A DNA stretch of 64,000 nt from Chelativorans alearensis (GCF_010993735.1 NZ_WQNI01000005.1:312501-376500); one strand, 5' to 3'. Positions 38,800 through 47,179 are shown, counted from the stretch's first letter. The notes: generated from the sequence alone by a model not told the origin. Made by a program: numbers and translations.

Positions 38800-39078
38800 T
38801 CACCCGGCTCCTCGACTGGGCCGAACATCAACGAGGCTGTCTGCCAAGCCGGTGCCCGCATCCGTGTCGATGCCGGACCAGCTCATCGGGTCGGCTTGCC
38901 GAACAAGGCGGAGCTGGCAGTGCGGGCAGAGCTGGCATTTTCGGGAGAACCGGGTCTCTCCGGGCCCTGACGTGATGACGATGGCGACGATCCGGTGTTC
39001 GTCGATCTTACGAAGCGTTCGCTCGTCGCCGCATCCGTCGCAGCGCCAAACCTTTTTCGCCTTGCTATCCTCCGCCAT
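38800..39078 (-). CDS. Small Cys-rich, zinc-ribbon-like protein
   Basis: A 92-residue protein of unknown function. It has CDGC at residues 13-16 and a CQLCPHC cluster near residues 48-54, spaced like a treble-clef or zinc-ribbon site. The C-terminal third is Gly/Asp-rich and may be disordered. The ATG at 39078 has GGAAAG close upstream. It has no operon partner: bhcD ends 196 bp away on the same strand and that gap shows no gene. Its real status as a gene is moderately supported by the paired cysteine motifs. Confidence 0.5.
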   Translation of the reverse strand: MAEDSKAKKVWRCDGCGDERTLRKIDEHRIVAIVITSGPGETRFSRKCQLCPHCQLRLVRQADPMSWSGIDTDAGTGLADSLVDVRPSRGAG

Positions 39079-39104
39079 CGCTTTCCTACGTGTCGGCCGG
39101 CCGC
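39071..39104 (-). repeat. Inverted 34-bp repeat, right arm
   Basis: Reverse-complement partner of 38716-38749 (28 of 34 identical). It covers the start codon and ribosome binding region of the Cys-rich protein gene. Confidence 0.6.
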
Positions 39105-39274
39105 TTCGGGCGTTTCGCCACCCGCGGGCTCAGGCACATAGGCTTGCAAAGCGTCTCCGGTTTCACAGACCCCGCCCATGCGTACACCCGGAAACAGTGC
39201 AGCCCCCAATTCCTGAATGTAAGGCAGAAACCTTGCGCGCGGCTTGCGCTTGGCAGAATGCGCATTGGGTTTGG

Positions 39275-40240
39275 TTAGAGGGGCAACTCGGTGGCAAGGC
39301 CTCTGCTGCGGGCGGCGGAGGCAGCGACGGAGGCAAGGGCCAGATCCTGCAGGCCGACGCCGGTGCCATCGAACAGGGTGATCTCGTCCGGCGACGAGCG
39401 CCCGGGGTGCATGCCGTTGACGACAGTGCCGATAGGCGTGATCTGCGCTTCCTCGATCAGGCCTGCCGCTACCGCGTGCTGACACTCGCCGATGCTGACC
39501 GCCTGGGCGACTTCATCGGTGAAGAGCTTTGCTGCGGCAACGAGTTCGGCGGCGACCTCCTGCTTGCCCCTGGTGTCGCTTCCCATGCAAGCCAGGTGCA
39601 CACCCGGCCGCACGTGATCCAGAGTCAGGAGCGGCGCGAAGCTCGAGGTGATGGTGATGATGATGTCGGCCTCCGCTCCGAGCCGCTCGAGCGTGACCGC
39701 CTCGAAGGGCAAGCCGAGCTCCGCCGCGGTTTCCTTCAGCCGTGAGAGCATTTCGGGATGCGGGTTCCAGCCGATCACCTTCTCGAACTCCCGCTGCGCC
39801 GCCGCTGCCCGCATCTGGAAGGCGGACTGGAAGCCGGCACCGACCATGCCGAGCACCCTGGCATCCGGGCGCGCCAGATAGCGGATGGAGACGGCAGAGG
39901 CCGCCGCGGTGCGCATGGCTGTCAGATAGTTGCCGCCGACCATTGCCTGCGGTCGCCCGGTATCGGGATCGAAGAGGAAGACGGTCGACTGATGGTTGGT
40001 CAGACCCCGCTTCTCGTTGCCTGGCCAATAGCCGCCCGACTTCAGCCCCAGCACGCCATGCGCACGGTCGAAGCCGGACTTGAAGCCGTAGAGCGCGTCC
40101 GCATGGCCGATCGCCTCACGGATGACCGGGAAGTTGGAGGCCTCGCCGCTGGCCATGGCGGCGAAAACGCCCTCCACGGCAGTAAAAGCGTCCTCGCGCG
40201 TGATGACGTTGCTGCAGGTTTCCTCCGTGACGACCAGCAT
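39275..40240 (-). CDS. bhcD: Iminosuccinate reductase (ornithine cyclodeaminase / mu-crystallin family)
   Basis: A 321-residue NAD(P)H enzyme of the ornithine cyclodeaminase fold. The Rossmann motif is VLGMVGAGFQSAFQMRA; the family's substrate-side segments are ALYGFKSGFDRAHGVLGLKSG in part and AMVGGNYLTAMRTAAAS. By itself this would be annotated as ornithine cyclodeaminase. Beside an aminotransferase, a threonine-dehydratase-like and a threonine-aldolase-like enzyme it fits BhcD, which reduces iminosuccinate to L-aspartate and so regenerates the amino donor of the beta-hydroxyaspartate cycle. It is the last gene of bhcABCD, 9 bp after bhcC. Confidence 0.88.
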   Translation of the reverse strand: MLVVTEETCSNVITREDAFTAVEGVFAAMASGEASNFPVIREAIGHADALYGFKSGFDRAHGVLGLKSGGYWPGNEKRGLTNHQSTVFLFDPDTGRPQAMVGGNYLTAMRTAAASAVSIRYLARPDARVLGMVGAGFQSAFQMRAAAAQREFEKVIGWNPHPEMLSRLKETAAELGLPFEAVTLERLGAEADIIITITSSFAPLLTLDHVRPGVHLACMGSDTRGKQEVAAELVAAAKLFTDEVAQAVSIGECQHAVAAGLIEEAQITPIGTVVNGMHPGRSSPDEITLFDGTGVGLQDLALASVAASAARSRGLATELPL

Positions 40241-40249
40241 GGCGGCGCC

Positions 40250-41404
40250 TCAGTAGGCCATGCCGCGCGCCGTGACCGGCCAAAGGCATTCCACCTTGCC
40301 GTCGCGGATGCCGACATACCAATCGTAGATATTGCATGTGGGGTCGCAATGGCCGGGCACGAGCTTCAGCTTGTCATTGAGCTTCAGCGCGTTGCCGGGA
40401 TCGGCGATGACGCCGTGTTCGTCGGAGCATTTGACGTATTCGACATCGTCGCGCCCGTAAATGACCGGCAGGCCGGAATCCACGCTCTGCGCCTTGAGGC
40501 CAGCGTCGCAGATCGCCTTGTCGGCCTTGGTCTTGGACATGATCGACGTCCAAATGAATAAGCTGTTCTCGAACGCATGAATGAAATCGCCGTCCTCGTC
40601 CCGCACCCTCTGGTAGTCGGCATCCATGAAAATGTAGGAGCCGCATTGCAGCTCGTTGTAGACGCCGGACGTGCCCTCGAAATAGTAGGAGCCCGTGCCG
40701 GCGCCGCCGACGATCCCGCATTCCAGGCCTTCCAACTTCAGCATGGCGACGGTGGCAGCGACTTGGGAGATGGCGGCTTCGATCTTCGCCTTGCGCTCCC
40801 CGTAGTCGTGAACATGCTGGGCCGCGCCCTGGTAGGCCTGCAGGCCGGAGAATTTCAGCCCAGGGGCGGCAGCGATCTTCTTTGCCAGGTCGACCACCGG
40901 CTTGCCCCACTGCACGCCGCAGCGCCCTGCCCCGCAGTCGATCTCGACAAGGCATTCGATCGTGGTGTCGTGCCTTTGTGCCGCCTTGGACAAATCCTCG
41001 ACATTGCCGAGATCGTCGACGCAAACGAGTGTGCGGGCTCGGCCTGCAAGCTGCGCCAGACGGTCGATCTTCCCGGGATCGACCACCTGGTTCGAGACGA
41101 GGACATCCCGCACACCGGCGGCGACGATCGCCTCGGCTTCCGACACCTTCTGGCAGCACACGCCGACCGCCCCGCCAAGTTCCATCTGAATGCGTGCGAT
41201 ATCGGCGGACTTATGCGTCTTGGCATGCGCCCGGTGGCGAACGCCCATCTCCTCGGCAAAGCGGCGCATGCGCTTCACATTGCGCTCGAAGGCGTCGAGG
41301 TCGATGATCAGCGCCGGCGTCTGCACCTCCTCCAGATTCATGCCGACGGCAGCCGGAATGTTCAGGCCGACGACGGGCACAGCAGTCTTGTTGAGGGCGT
41401 TCAT
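40250..41404 (-). CDS. bhcC: Beta-hydroxyaspartate aldolase (D-threonine-aldolase-like fold)
   Basis: A 384-residue PLP enzyme with an alanine-racemase-type barrel (PLP lysine at about 62, RAHAKTHKSADIA) and a C-terminal DSD1-like domain containing VKCSDEHGVI, which supplies divalent-metal ligands. In the beta-hydroxyaspartate cycle BhcC joins glycine and glyoxylate to (2R,3S)-beta-hydroxyaspartate. The assignment rests on the fold plus gene order; alone it could be a D-threonine or 3-hydroxy-amino-acid aldolase. It lies 31 bp after bhcB. Confidence 0.9.
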   Translation of the reverse strand: MNALNKTAVPVVGLNIPAAVGMNLEEVQTPALIIDLDAFERNVKRMRRFAEEMGVRHRAHAKTHKSADIARIQMELGGAVGVCCQKVSEAEAIVAAGVRDVLVSNQVVDPGKIDRLAQLAGRARTLVCVDDLGNVEDLSKAAQRHDTTIECLVEIDCGAGRCGVQWGKPVVDLAKKIAAAPGLKFSGLQAYQGAAQHVHDYGERKAKIEAAISQVAATVAMLKLEGLECGIVGGAGTGSYYFEGTSGVYNELQCGSYIFMDADYQRVRDEDGDFIHAFENSLFIWTSIMSKTKADKAICDAGLKAQSVDSGLPVIYGRDDVEYVKCSDEHGVIADPGNALKLNDKLKLVPGHCDPTCNIYDWYVGIRDGKVECLWPVTARGMAY

Positions 41405-41435
41405 GGCATTCCTCCTTGTTCTTCAGGCACGGCGC

Positions 41436-42389
41436 TCAGGCCGCCATCCAGGGCAGCTTGCCCAGGTCGACATTGCCGCCGGTGAGGACGACGCAGACCC
41501 GTTTGCCGGCAAAAATATGCTTGTTCTTAAGAATTGCCGCCAAGGGGACGGCGCTCGATGGCTCGACGACGATCTTCATGCGCTGCCAGATAAGCCGCAT
41601 CGCCTCGACGATCTCCTCTTCGGTGGCGAGGAGGATGTCTTCCACGTGGCGGAAGACGAAGTGCCAGGTAAGCTCCTTGAGCGGCACCTTCAGCCCGTCC
41701 GCCACCGTCTGCGGCGCATCGTCGGCAATGATGTGGCCTGCCTTGAGGGAGCGGTAGGCATCGTCGGCGTTTTTGGGCTCGGCCGCATAGATCTTCGCTT
41801 GCGGGGCGATGGCCGACAAGGTCAGGCAGCAACCCGAGATCATGCCGCCGCCGCCGATGGGGGCGATGACGGCATCGAGCGGACCCAGTTCCTCGACGAT
41901 TTCCTTCGCGCAGGTGCCCTGGCCGGCAATCACGCGGGGGTCGTTGTACGGGTGCACGAATTCAGCACCGGTCTCGGCCACCACCGCGGCGAGCGCGGCC
42001 TCGCGCGAGGATGTGCTGGGCTCGCATTCGACGATCCTGCCGCCATAGCCGCGCACCGCCGCCTTCTTGGGCTCCGGCGCTGTTTTCGGCATGACCACGG
42101 TTACCGGAATTCCGCGCTTGCCGGCAGCATAGCTGAGCGACAGCGCGTGGTTGCCCGATGAATGGGTGGCAACACCTGCCGCCGCCTTCTCCTCATCCAG
42201 GCCGAACACGGCGTTGGAGGCGCCGCGCACCTTGAACGCGCCGGCCTTCTGGAAGTTCTCGCACTTGAAGAACAGGGTGGCGCCGGTGAGACTGTCGAGG
42301 AACGTGCTGGTGAAGATCGGCGTGCGGTGGATATGTGGCGCGATGCGCGCATGCGCGGACACGACGTCGTCGTAGGTGGGGATTTCCAT
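41436..42389 (-). CDS. bhcB: Beta-hydroxyaspartate dehydratase (threonine dehydratase family)
   Basis: A 317-residue fold-type II PLP enzyme. PLP lysine 53 is in GAFKVRGASNA, the phosphate/substrate loop is THSSGNHALSLSYA, the Gly-rich phosphate cradle is PIGGGGMISG, and VLTGGNVD lies near the end. No ACT regulatory domain is present, as in serine racemase-like and hydroxyaspartate dehydratases. BhcB removes water from beta-hydroxyaspartate to give iminosuccinate. It starts 15 bp after bhcA. Confidence 0.9.
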   Translation of the reverse strand: MEIPTYDDVVSAHARIAPHIHRTPIFTSTFLDSLTGATLFFKCENFQKAGAFKVRGASNAVFGLDEEKAAAGVATHSSGNHALSLSYAAGKRGIPVTVVMPKTAPEPKKAAVRGYGGRIVECEPSTSSREAALAAVVAETGAEFVHPYNDPRVIAGQGTCAKEIVEELGPLDAVIAPIGGGGMISGCCLTLSAIAPQAKIYAAEPKNADDAYRSLKAGHIIADDAPQTVADGLKVPLKELTWHFVFRHVEDILLATEEEIVEAMRLIWQRMKIVVEPSSAVPLAAILKNKHIFAGKRVCVVLTGGNVDLGKLPWMAA

Positions 42390-42404
42390 CCGTTCCGGCT
42401 CCCT

Positions 42405-43607
42405 TCACGCTGCAGCGGGGACGGCCGAGGCGTCGTCCCCGCTGTGACCGGCGCGATAGAACTCCTGCGCGGCACCTACGCCGGAGCCAAATGTAATCGA
42501 AAGGCCCAGATCGACCATGACCATTTCGGCGGTGGCGATGCCGGCGAGCGCCATGACGTCCGTCATGCTGCCCAGATGGCCGATGCGGAACACCTTGCCG
42601 GCCACCTCGCCGAGGCCGACGCCGAAAGCGACCCCGTATTTCTCGGCGGCGTGCGTGACGATCCTGGTAGCGTCGAAGCCCGTGGGCACGGTGACGGCGC
42701 TCACCGTGTCGGAGTAAAGGGAGGGCTCTCTTGCGCAGAGCGAGAGGCCCCACGCCTCCACCGCCTTGCGAACGCCTTCGGCGATCCTGCGATGGCGGCT
42801 GAAGACATGGGGCAGCCCCTCCTCCTCCAGCATGGCGATCGACTGGCCGAGCCCGCGAATGAGATTGACCGGCGGGGTGTAGGGAAAGCCCCCGGCGGCC
42901 GCGCTTTCCAGCATGTCGCGGAAATCGAAGAAGCAGCGGGGGCATCGCGCCAAGGCCGTCGCCTCCATGGCCTTCGGGCTGACGCCGAGGATGGCCAGAC
43001 CGGCCGGCAGCATGAAGCCCTTCTGCGAACCGGTGATGGCGATGTCGACGCCCCATTCGTCCATGCGGAAATCCATGGAGGCGATGGAGCTGACGCCGTC
43101 GACGTAAAGGAGTGCGGGATGCTTCGCGGCATCGATGGCACGCCGTACGGCGGCGATGTCGCTTCGCACACCGGTGGCGGTTTCATTGTGGCAGACGAGC
43201 ACGGCTTTGATCCGGTGCTCCCTGTCGGTCTTCAGCGCGCGCTCGAATTCCGCTGCCGGAGCGCCGGCGCCCCACGGCGTCTCGATAACCTGAACATCGA
43301 GGCCGTGCCGCCGGCAGAGGTCGATCCAGCGGTGCGAGAACATGCCGTAGCGCGCTGCGAGAACCTTGTCGCCCGGAGAGAGCGTGTTGGTGACCGCCGC
43401 CTCCCAGGCGCCGGTGCCGGTGGCGGGAAAAAGGATGATTTCCGCACCCTCCGTCTTGAGGACGCGCCGCACACCCTCCAGCGCCGGCTTATACATCTGC
43501 GCGAAGGCGGGCGAGCGGTGGTCGATCGACGGATAGTCCACGGCACGCCGGAGCCTTTCGGGGATGTTCGTGGGGCCTGGAACGAAAATCGGGTTTTGTG
43601 TCGACAT
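42405..43607 (-). CDS. bhcA: Aspartate-glyoxylate aminotransferase
   Basis: A 400-residue class V PLP aminotransferase. It begins STQNPIFVPGPTNIPE; the PLP lysine is in ITGSQKGFMLPAG, and NETATGVRSDI and FRIGHLGSMTDVMALAGIA are further signatures. It resembles serine-glyoxylate aminotransferases and BhcA of Paracoccus denitrificans. BhcA transfers the amino group of L-aspartate to glyoxylate, giving oxaloacetate and glycine. The ATG at 43607 has GGAG about 9 bp upstream; the ATG at 43613 is only 3 bp from it. First gene of the operon, divergent from bhcR. Confidence 0.92.
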   Translation of the reverse strand: MSTQNPIFVPGPTNIPERLRRAVDYPSIDHRSPAFAQMYKPALEGVRRVLKTEGAEIILFPATGTGAWEAAVTNTLSPGDKVLAARYGMFSHRWIDLCRRHGLDVQVIETPWGAGAPAAEFERALKTDREHRIKAVLVCHNETATGVRSDIAAVRRAIDAAKHPALLYVDGVSSIASMDFRMDEWGVDIAITGSQKGFMLPAGLAILGVSPKAMEATALARCPRCFFDFRDMLESAAAGGFPYTPPVNLIRGLGQSIAMLEEEGLPHVFSRHRRIAEGVRKAVEAWGLSLCAREPSLYSDTVSAVTVPTGFDATRIVTHAAEKYGVAFGVGLGEVAGKVFRIGHLGSMTDVMALAGIATAEMVMVDLGLSITFGSGVGAAQEFYRAGHSGDDASAVPAAA

Positions 43608-43693
43608 CGGCATTGTCTCCGAGACCTGGTCGAGAGCAGCGGTGTTCCAACAGGCAGATTAAGACAGGTATTGGAGCGAAGGCAATTTTTTTG

Positions 43694-43730
43694 GAAAATA
43701 TTTTTATTTTCTCGACATTCCATATAGAAT
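43694..43730. promoter_or_regulatory. Candidate BhcR operators between bhcA and bhcR
   Basis: This 229-bp divergent intergenic region is strikingly AT-rich. It holds a perfect inverted repeat, GAAAATA (43694-43700) with TATTTTC (43705-43711), and, 5 bp on, the palindrome ATTCCATATAGAAT (43717-43730). IclR-family regulators such as BhcR bind sites of this general kind. Which site is used is not known from sequence. Confidence 0.5.
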
Positions 43731-43836
43731 ATTGATTTTATTACGTCTTTAAATTTTGCGCCCTGCGCAAATCATTTCTGAAACCTTGACGGCGGAGCGA
43801 GGGCGCATAAATCTTCGCGGCAACTGGGAGAAGATC

Positions 43837-44661
43837 ATGCCGCCCCATATCAGCCGCGCGCGGGGAAGGCCGCGCTCGTTCAACGACACGTCGAAAAGCA
43901 CGCTTATCCAATCGCTGGATCGCGCAATGGATGTGCTCAAGGTGGTGGCGAAGGGCCGCGGGATGTCGCTGACGGAGATCGCCGAGGCGTCCGGCCAGTC
44001 CGCGTCGACGGCTTACAGAATCCTGATTACGCTGGAGAAACACGGCATCGTCCAGTTCGATGAGCCGGCGCAGCTCTGGCAGGTGGGGTTGGAGGCATTC
44101 CGCATCGGCAGCAGCTTGCTCGGCCGCACGCAGGTCGTCGAGCAAAGCCGGCCGGTCATGCAGCGGATCATGACGGCAACGGGGGAGACCGCAAATCTGG
44201 CCATCGTCGATCAAGGCGAGGTGATCTTCGTCAGCCAGGTCGAAACGCATGAGCCGATCCGCGCCTTCTTCCGGCCCGGCACACGCGGCCCGATCCACGC
44301 TTCGGGCATCGGCAAGGCCTTGCTCGCCTTCTTTCCCGAGGCGCAGATCGAGGCGGTTCTCAAGAGACGGGCGCTCACCGCCTTCACCGACAAGACAATC
44401 ACCTCGAAAGAGGCGCTCCTTGCGGAACTCGAGCGCATCCGCACCCGCGGCTGGTCGATCGACGACGAAGAGCGCACACCCGGCATGCGCTGCATCGCCG
44501 CCCCCATCTTCAACCAATTTGGCGAGGCGACGGCCGGCATCTCGCTGTCCGGCCCGTCGGTGCGTGTCATGCCCGAGCGCGACGCCGAATACGGCACCCT
44601 CGTGCGCGAGGCGGCCGAGGAGATCACCCGAGCCATCGGCGGGAGCTGGCCGCAGCCCTAA
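43837..44661 (+). CDS. bhcR: IclR-family regulator of the beta-hydroxyaspartate cycle
   Basis: A 274-residue regulator. The N-terminal winged helix (about 20-80, MSLTEIAEASGQSASTAYR) is followed by the IclR effector domain with IHASGIGKALLAFFP, TRGWSIDDEERTPGMRCIAAPIF and a conserved SLSGPS segment. In Paracoccus BhcR senses glyoxylate and controls bhcABCD. The same divergent arrangement here supports the call. The ATG at 43837 has GGGAG about 7 bp upstream; the frame is open further upstream to 43756 into the operator region. Confidence 0.88.
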   Translation: MPPHISRARGRPRSFNDTSKSTLIQSLDRAMDVLKVVAKGRGMSLTEIAEASGQSASTAYRILITLEKHGIVQFDEPAQLWQVGLEAFRIGSSLLGRTQVVEQSRPVMQRIMTATGETANLAIVDQGEVIFVSQVETHEPIRAFFRPGTRGPIHASGIGKALLAFFPEAQIEAVLKRRALTAFTDKTITSKEALLAELERIRTRGWSIDDEERTPGMRCIAAPIFNQFGEATAGISLSGPSVRVMPERDAEYGTLVREAAEEITRAIGGSWPQP

Positions 44662-44692
44662 CATCCAGCCCCCGCTATTCGGACAGGCTTCG

Positions 44693-45985
44693 CTATTCGG
44701 ATACGAAGGCGAACCGCAGGACGAAAAGTGCCGCGACGCTCCAAGTCGCCGGATGCACGGCGCGCGGACGCCCTGCCAAGGTATTGATCACTGCGTAGCT
44801 GACGAAACCGAAGGCCAACCCGTTGGCGATCGAGTAGGTGAACGGCATCATCATTGCCGTCAGCACGGCCGGCACCGCCTCGGCCGTCTCCTCCCACTCG
44901 ATCTCGACCAGTTCACGCATCATCAGAGCGGCCACGTAAAGCAGCGCCGGCGCCGTTGCATAGGCGGGCACTGAGCCGGCGAGCGGCGAGAACATCAAGG
45001 CCGCAAGGAACAGAACGGCGATCACCAGCGCCGTGAGCCCCGTGCGGCCGCCTGCCTGAACACCAGAGGCGCTTTCGGCATAGGCCGTCGTGCTGCTCGT
45101 TCCCAGCAGCGAGCCGGCAACGATCGCCGTACTGTCCGCCATCAGCGCGCGGCCGAGACGATTGGGCCGGTCGGGCTTCATGAGCCCGGCGCGTTTGGCC
45201 ACGCCGATCAGCGTGCCCGTGGCGTCGAAAACCTCGACCAGGACGAAGACGAGGATGACATGCAGGAGCCCGGCGGAAAGCGCGCCCCAGACGTCGAGCT
45301 GCATGAAGGTGGGCAGGATGCTCGGCGGGGCTGAGATGACGCCCTGAAACTCGTTTATGCCCAACAGCATCGACAGGACAGTCACCGCCAGGATGCCGAT
45401 GAGGATGGCACCGCGCACGTGGAGGGCGTCCAGCCCGGCGATGATGAAGAAGCCGAGAATGGCAAGCATGGGGCCAGCCTGGGAGAGATCGCCGAGGGTA
45501 ACGAAAGTGGCCTCCGAGGCGACGACGATGCCGGAGCTCTTGAGCGCGATGATCGCCAGGAACAGCCCGATGCCGGCGACGATGGCGCAGCGCATGGATT
45601 GCGGAATGCCGGAGATGAGCCAGCGCCGGACGCCGGTCACCGTCAGGATCAGGAAGATGACGCCGGAAACGAAAACCGCCCCCAGCGCCTGCTGCCAGGA
45701 AAACCCCATCGTGCCGACAACGGTGAAGGCGAAGAAGGCATTGAGCCCCATGCCCGGCGCCATGCCGATCGGCCACTTCGCAAACAGCGCCATGATGACA
45801 GTGCCAAGCGCGGCGGCCAGACACGTCGCCACGAAGACGGCGCCGCGATCCATCCCCGTCGTGGAGAGGATCGCCGGATTGACGAAGATGATATAAGCCA
45901 TCGTCAGGAACGTGGTGACGCCGGCGATCACCTCGGTGCGCACCGACGTACCGTGGGCCCGCAGATCAAAGAGCTTTTCGAACAT
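44693..45985 (-). CDS. NCS2/AzgA-type purine permease
   Basis: A 430-residue inner-membrane transporter with about 13 hydrophobic segments. Its FLTMAYIIFVNPAILS, PIGMAPGMGLNAFFAFTVV and LGTSSTTAYAESASGVQAGGRTGLTA signatures are those of the AzgA-like (adenine/guanine/hypoxanthine) branch of nucleobase transporters. The ATG at 45985 has GGAGG 5 bp upstream. The gene is convergent with bhcR, 31 bp apart. Purine catabolism yields glyoxylate, so the neighbourhood suggests a functional link (inference). No purine-degrading enzyme is nearby. Confidence 0.88.
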   Translation of the reverse strand: MFEKLFDLRAHGTSVRTEVIAGVTTFLTMAYIIFVNPAILSTTGMDRGAVFVATCLAAALGTVIMALFAKWPIGMAPGMGLNAFFAFTVVGTMGFSWQQALGAVFVSGVIFLILTVTGVRRWLISGIPQSMRCAIVAGIGLFLAIIALKSSGIVVASEATFVTLGDLSQAGPMLAILGFFIIAGLDALHVRGAILIGILAVTVLSMLLGINEFQGVISAPPSILPTFMQLDVWGALSAGLLHVILVFVLVEVFDATGTLIGVAKRAGLMKPDRPNRLGRALMADSTAIVAGSLLGTSSTTAYAESASGVQAGGRTGLTALVIAVLFLAALMFSPLAGSVPAYATAPALLYVAALMMRELVEIEWEETAEAVPAVLTAMMMPFTYSIANGLAFGFVSYAVINTLAGRPRAVHPATWSVAALFVLRFAFVSE

Positions 45986-46322
45986 TTCTCCTCCCGCCTG
46001 CGCGCGGCGAACCGGCTGCAGCGTTTGCGTTGGTGAATAGGCCTGCCTGTCGCTTGCGAAGCGGAACACCGCTCCTCAGACGCCTCACCTTTCCGGCTTC
46101 GTATCCTCACTCCCGAAGCCGCATGAGCGACACCGCGGACGACCTCCGAGGCATCATCGCGCTGGACGGACCGCCCAGGGTTGCCAGCAGCGCGAAGCTA
46201 AAGCCGTTCGCGCAAACGGCAAGAGCGTGGAGGTGGAAGGAGTTTCAAAAAAAGATGGTGGGAGGCGGGGCGGAAGCCTTTGGGGCTGTATGAGATACCC
46301 CGCCCCGTCACCTTCCCGAAGG
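45986..46322. other. Intergenic region upstream of the purine permease
   Basis: 337 bp holding the promoter of the permease and the terminator of the sugar-transporter operon. A hairpin GCCGTT...AACGGC lies at 46203-46220. An 87-codon rightward ORF (46030-46293) is open but has no recognisable domain. Confidence 0.5.
46247..46306 (-). terminator. Probable terminator of the ribose-type transporter operon
   Basis: On the minus strand GGCGGGG (46304-46298) pairs with CCCCGCC (46270-46264) around an internal GGCTT/AAGCC-like hairpin. After a 10-nt gap comes a run of seven T (46253-46247). It lies just past the isomerase stop at 46323. Confidence 0.5.
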
Positions 46323-47177
46323 TCACCCGAGCGTCAGCCCCGCCTGCCGCGCCGCCTCGCGCAGGAATGGCAGTCCGACGTCGATGACATCCTGCGGGTT
46401 TTCCGCCACCGGCCGCCACACGGCGAGCCCGCCGGCGATGTCGGCATCGACGTGGTTCATGCTTTCGAGCGCGATCGGCCCCTCGTAGCCGATCGCGGCC
46501 ATGGCCTCGAAAGCGGCTGGCCAATTGACCATCCCGCGGCCGGGGACACCGCGATTGGCTTCAGAGACGTGAACATACCCGAGATAAGGGGCGGCGGCGC
46601 GGAAGCCCGTCTCGAAACTCTCCTCCTCGATATGCATGTGGTAGGTGTCGAGATGGATGAAAACGTTCTCCGCGCCCACGCGCTCGATGATCCGGGCCGC
46701 GTCGACGCCCCTGTTGATCAGGTGCGTCTCGTAGCGGTTGCACGGCTCGATGCCGAGCCGCAGGCCGTGGCCGGCGGCCTGCGCTGCCGCGCGTTCGAGG
46801 AAGCGGCAGATGCCGTCGATCTCGGCTTGCGTCGGCGCGCGGCCCGTGGTCTTGCCGATCGTGCCGTAGGTGACGCCGCAAAGCGCGCCACTGCCCACGG
46901 CCCGCGTTGCGCGGAAAGCGGCTTCCAGAAATGCCAGCGCCTCGTCGGGCCGCGCCACCACGTTGAGGCTTGCCGGCAGGCCGAGCGAGCAGATGAGCTC
47001 GACATCGTGCCGTGCCGCAAAGGCGGTCGCGGCGGCAACGTCGAGTTCCTCCGGTCGGAGCAACGGGATCTCGAACAGGCCGACGCCATGCGCCTTGAGC
47101 GCTTCCATCTGCGGTTCGATGCGCGCGACCTCCCACATGGGTGAGATCGCGAAGGTATGCAGTCCGAGCGTGTTCAT
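46323..47177 (-). CDS. Sugar phosphate isomerase/epimerase (xylose-isomerase-like TIM barrel)
   Basis: A 284-residue protein of the AP-endonuclease-2 / sugar isomerase superfamily. Likely metal ligands are the Glu of GIEPCNRYETHL, Asp/His in IHLDTYHMHIEEE, His in VHVSEANRGVPG and the final Glu in IALESMNHV, the arrangement of tagatose/allulose 3-epimerases and related enzymes. It is the last gene of the transporter operon (2 bp after the ATPase stop). It therefore probably isomerises the imported sugar or polyol. The substrate is unknown. Confidence 0.85.
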   Translation of the reverse strand: MNTLGLHTFAISPMWEVARIEPQMEALKAHGVGLFEIPLLRPEELDVAAATAFAARHDVELICSLGLPASLNVVARPDEALAFLEAAFRATRAVGSGALCGVTYGTIGKTTGRAPTQAEIDGICRFLERAAAQAAGHGLRLGIEPCNRYETHLINRGVDAARIIERVGAENVFIHLDTYHMHIEEESFETGFRAAAPYLGYVHVSEANRGVPGRGMVNWPAAFEAMAAIGYEGPIALESMNHVDADIAGGLAVWRPVAENPQDVIDVGLPFLREAARQAGLTLG

Positions 47178-47179
47178 CG

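Noticed and set aside
38575-38975. Two rightward ORFs (71 and 113 codons) upstream of the secretion operon
   Set aside because: Overlapping frames with no domain, no ribosome binding site and part of an inverted repeat.
39275-40240. Ornithine cyclodeaminase or ectoine-type lyase
   Set aside because: Gene order with bhcA, bhcB, bhcC and bhcR makes iminosuccinate reductase far more likely; no ornithine or ectoine genes are nearby.
46030-46293. 87-codon rightward ORF between the purine permease and isomerase genes
   Set aside because: No domain, and it runs through a terminator hairpin.
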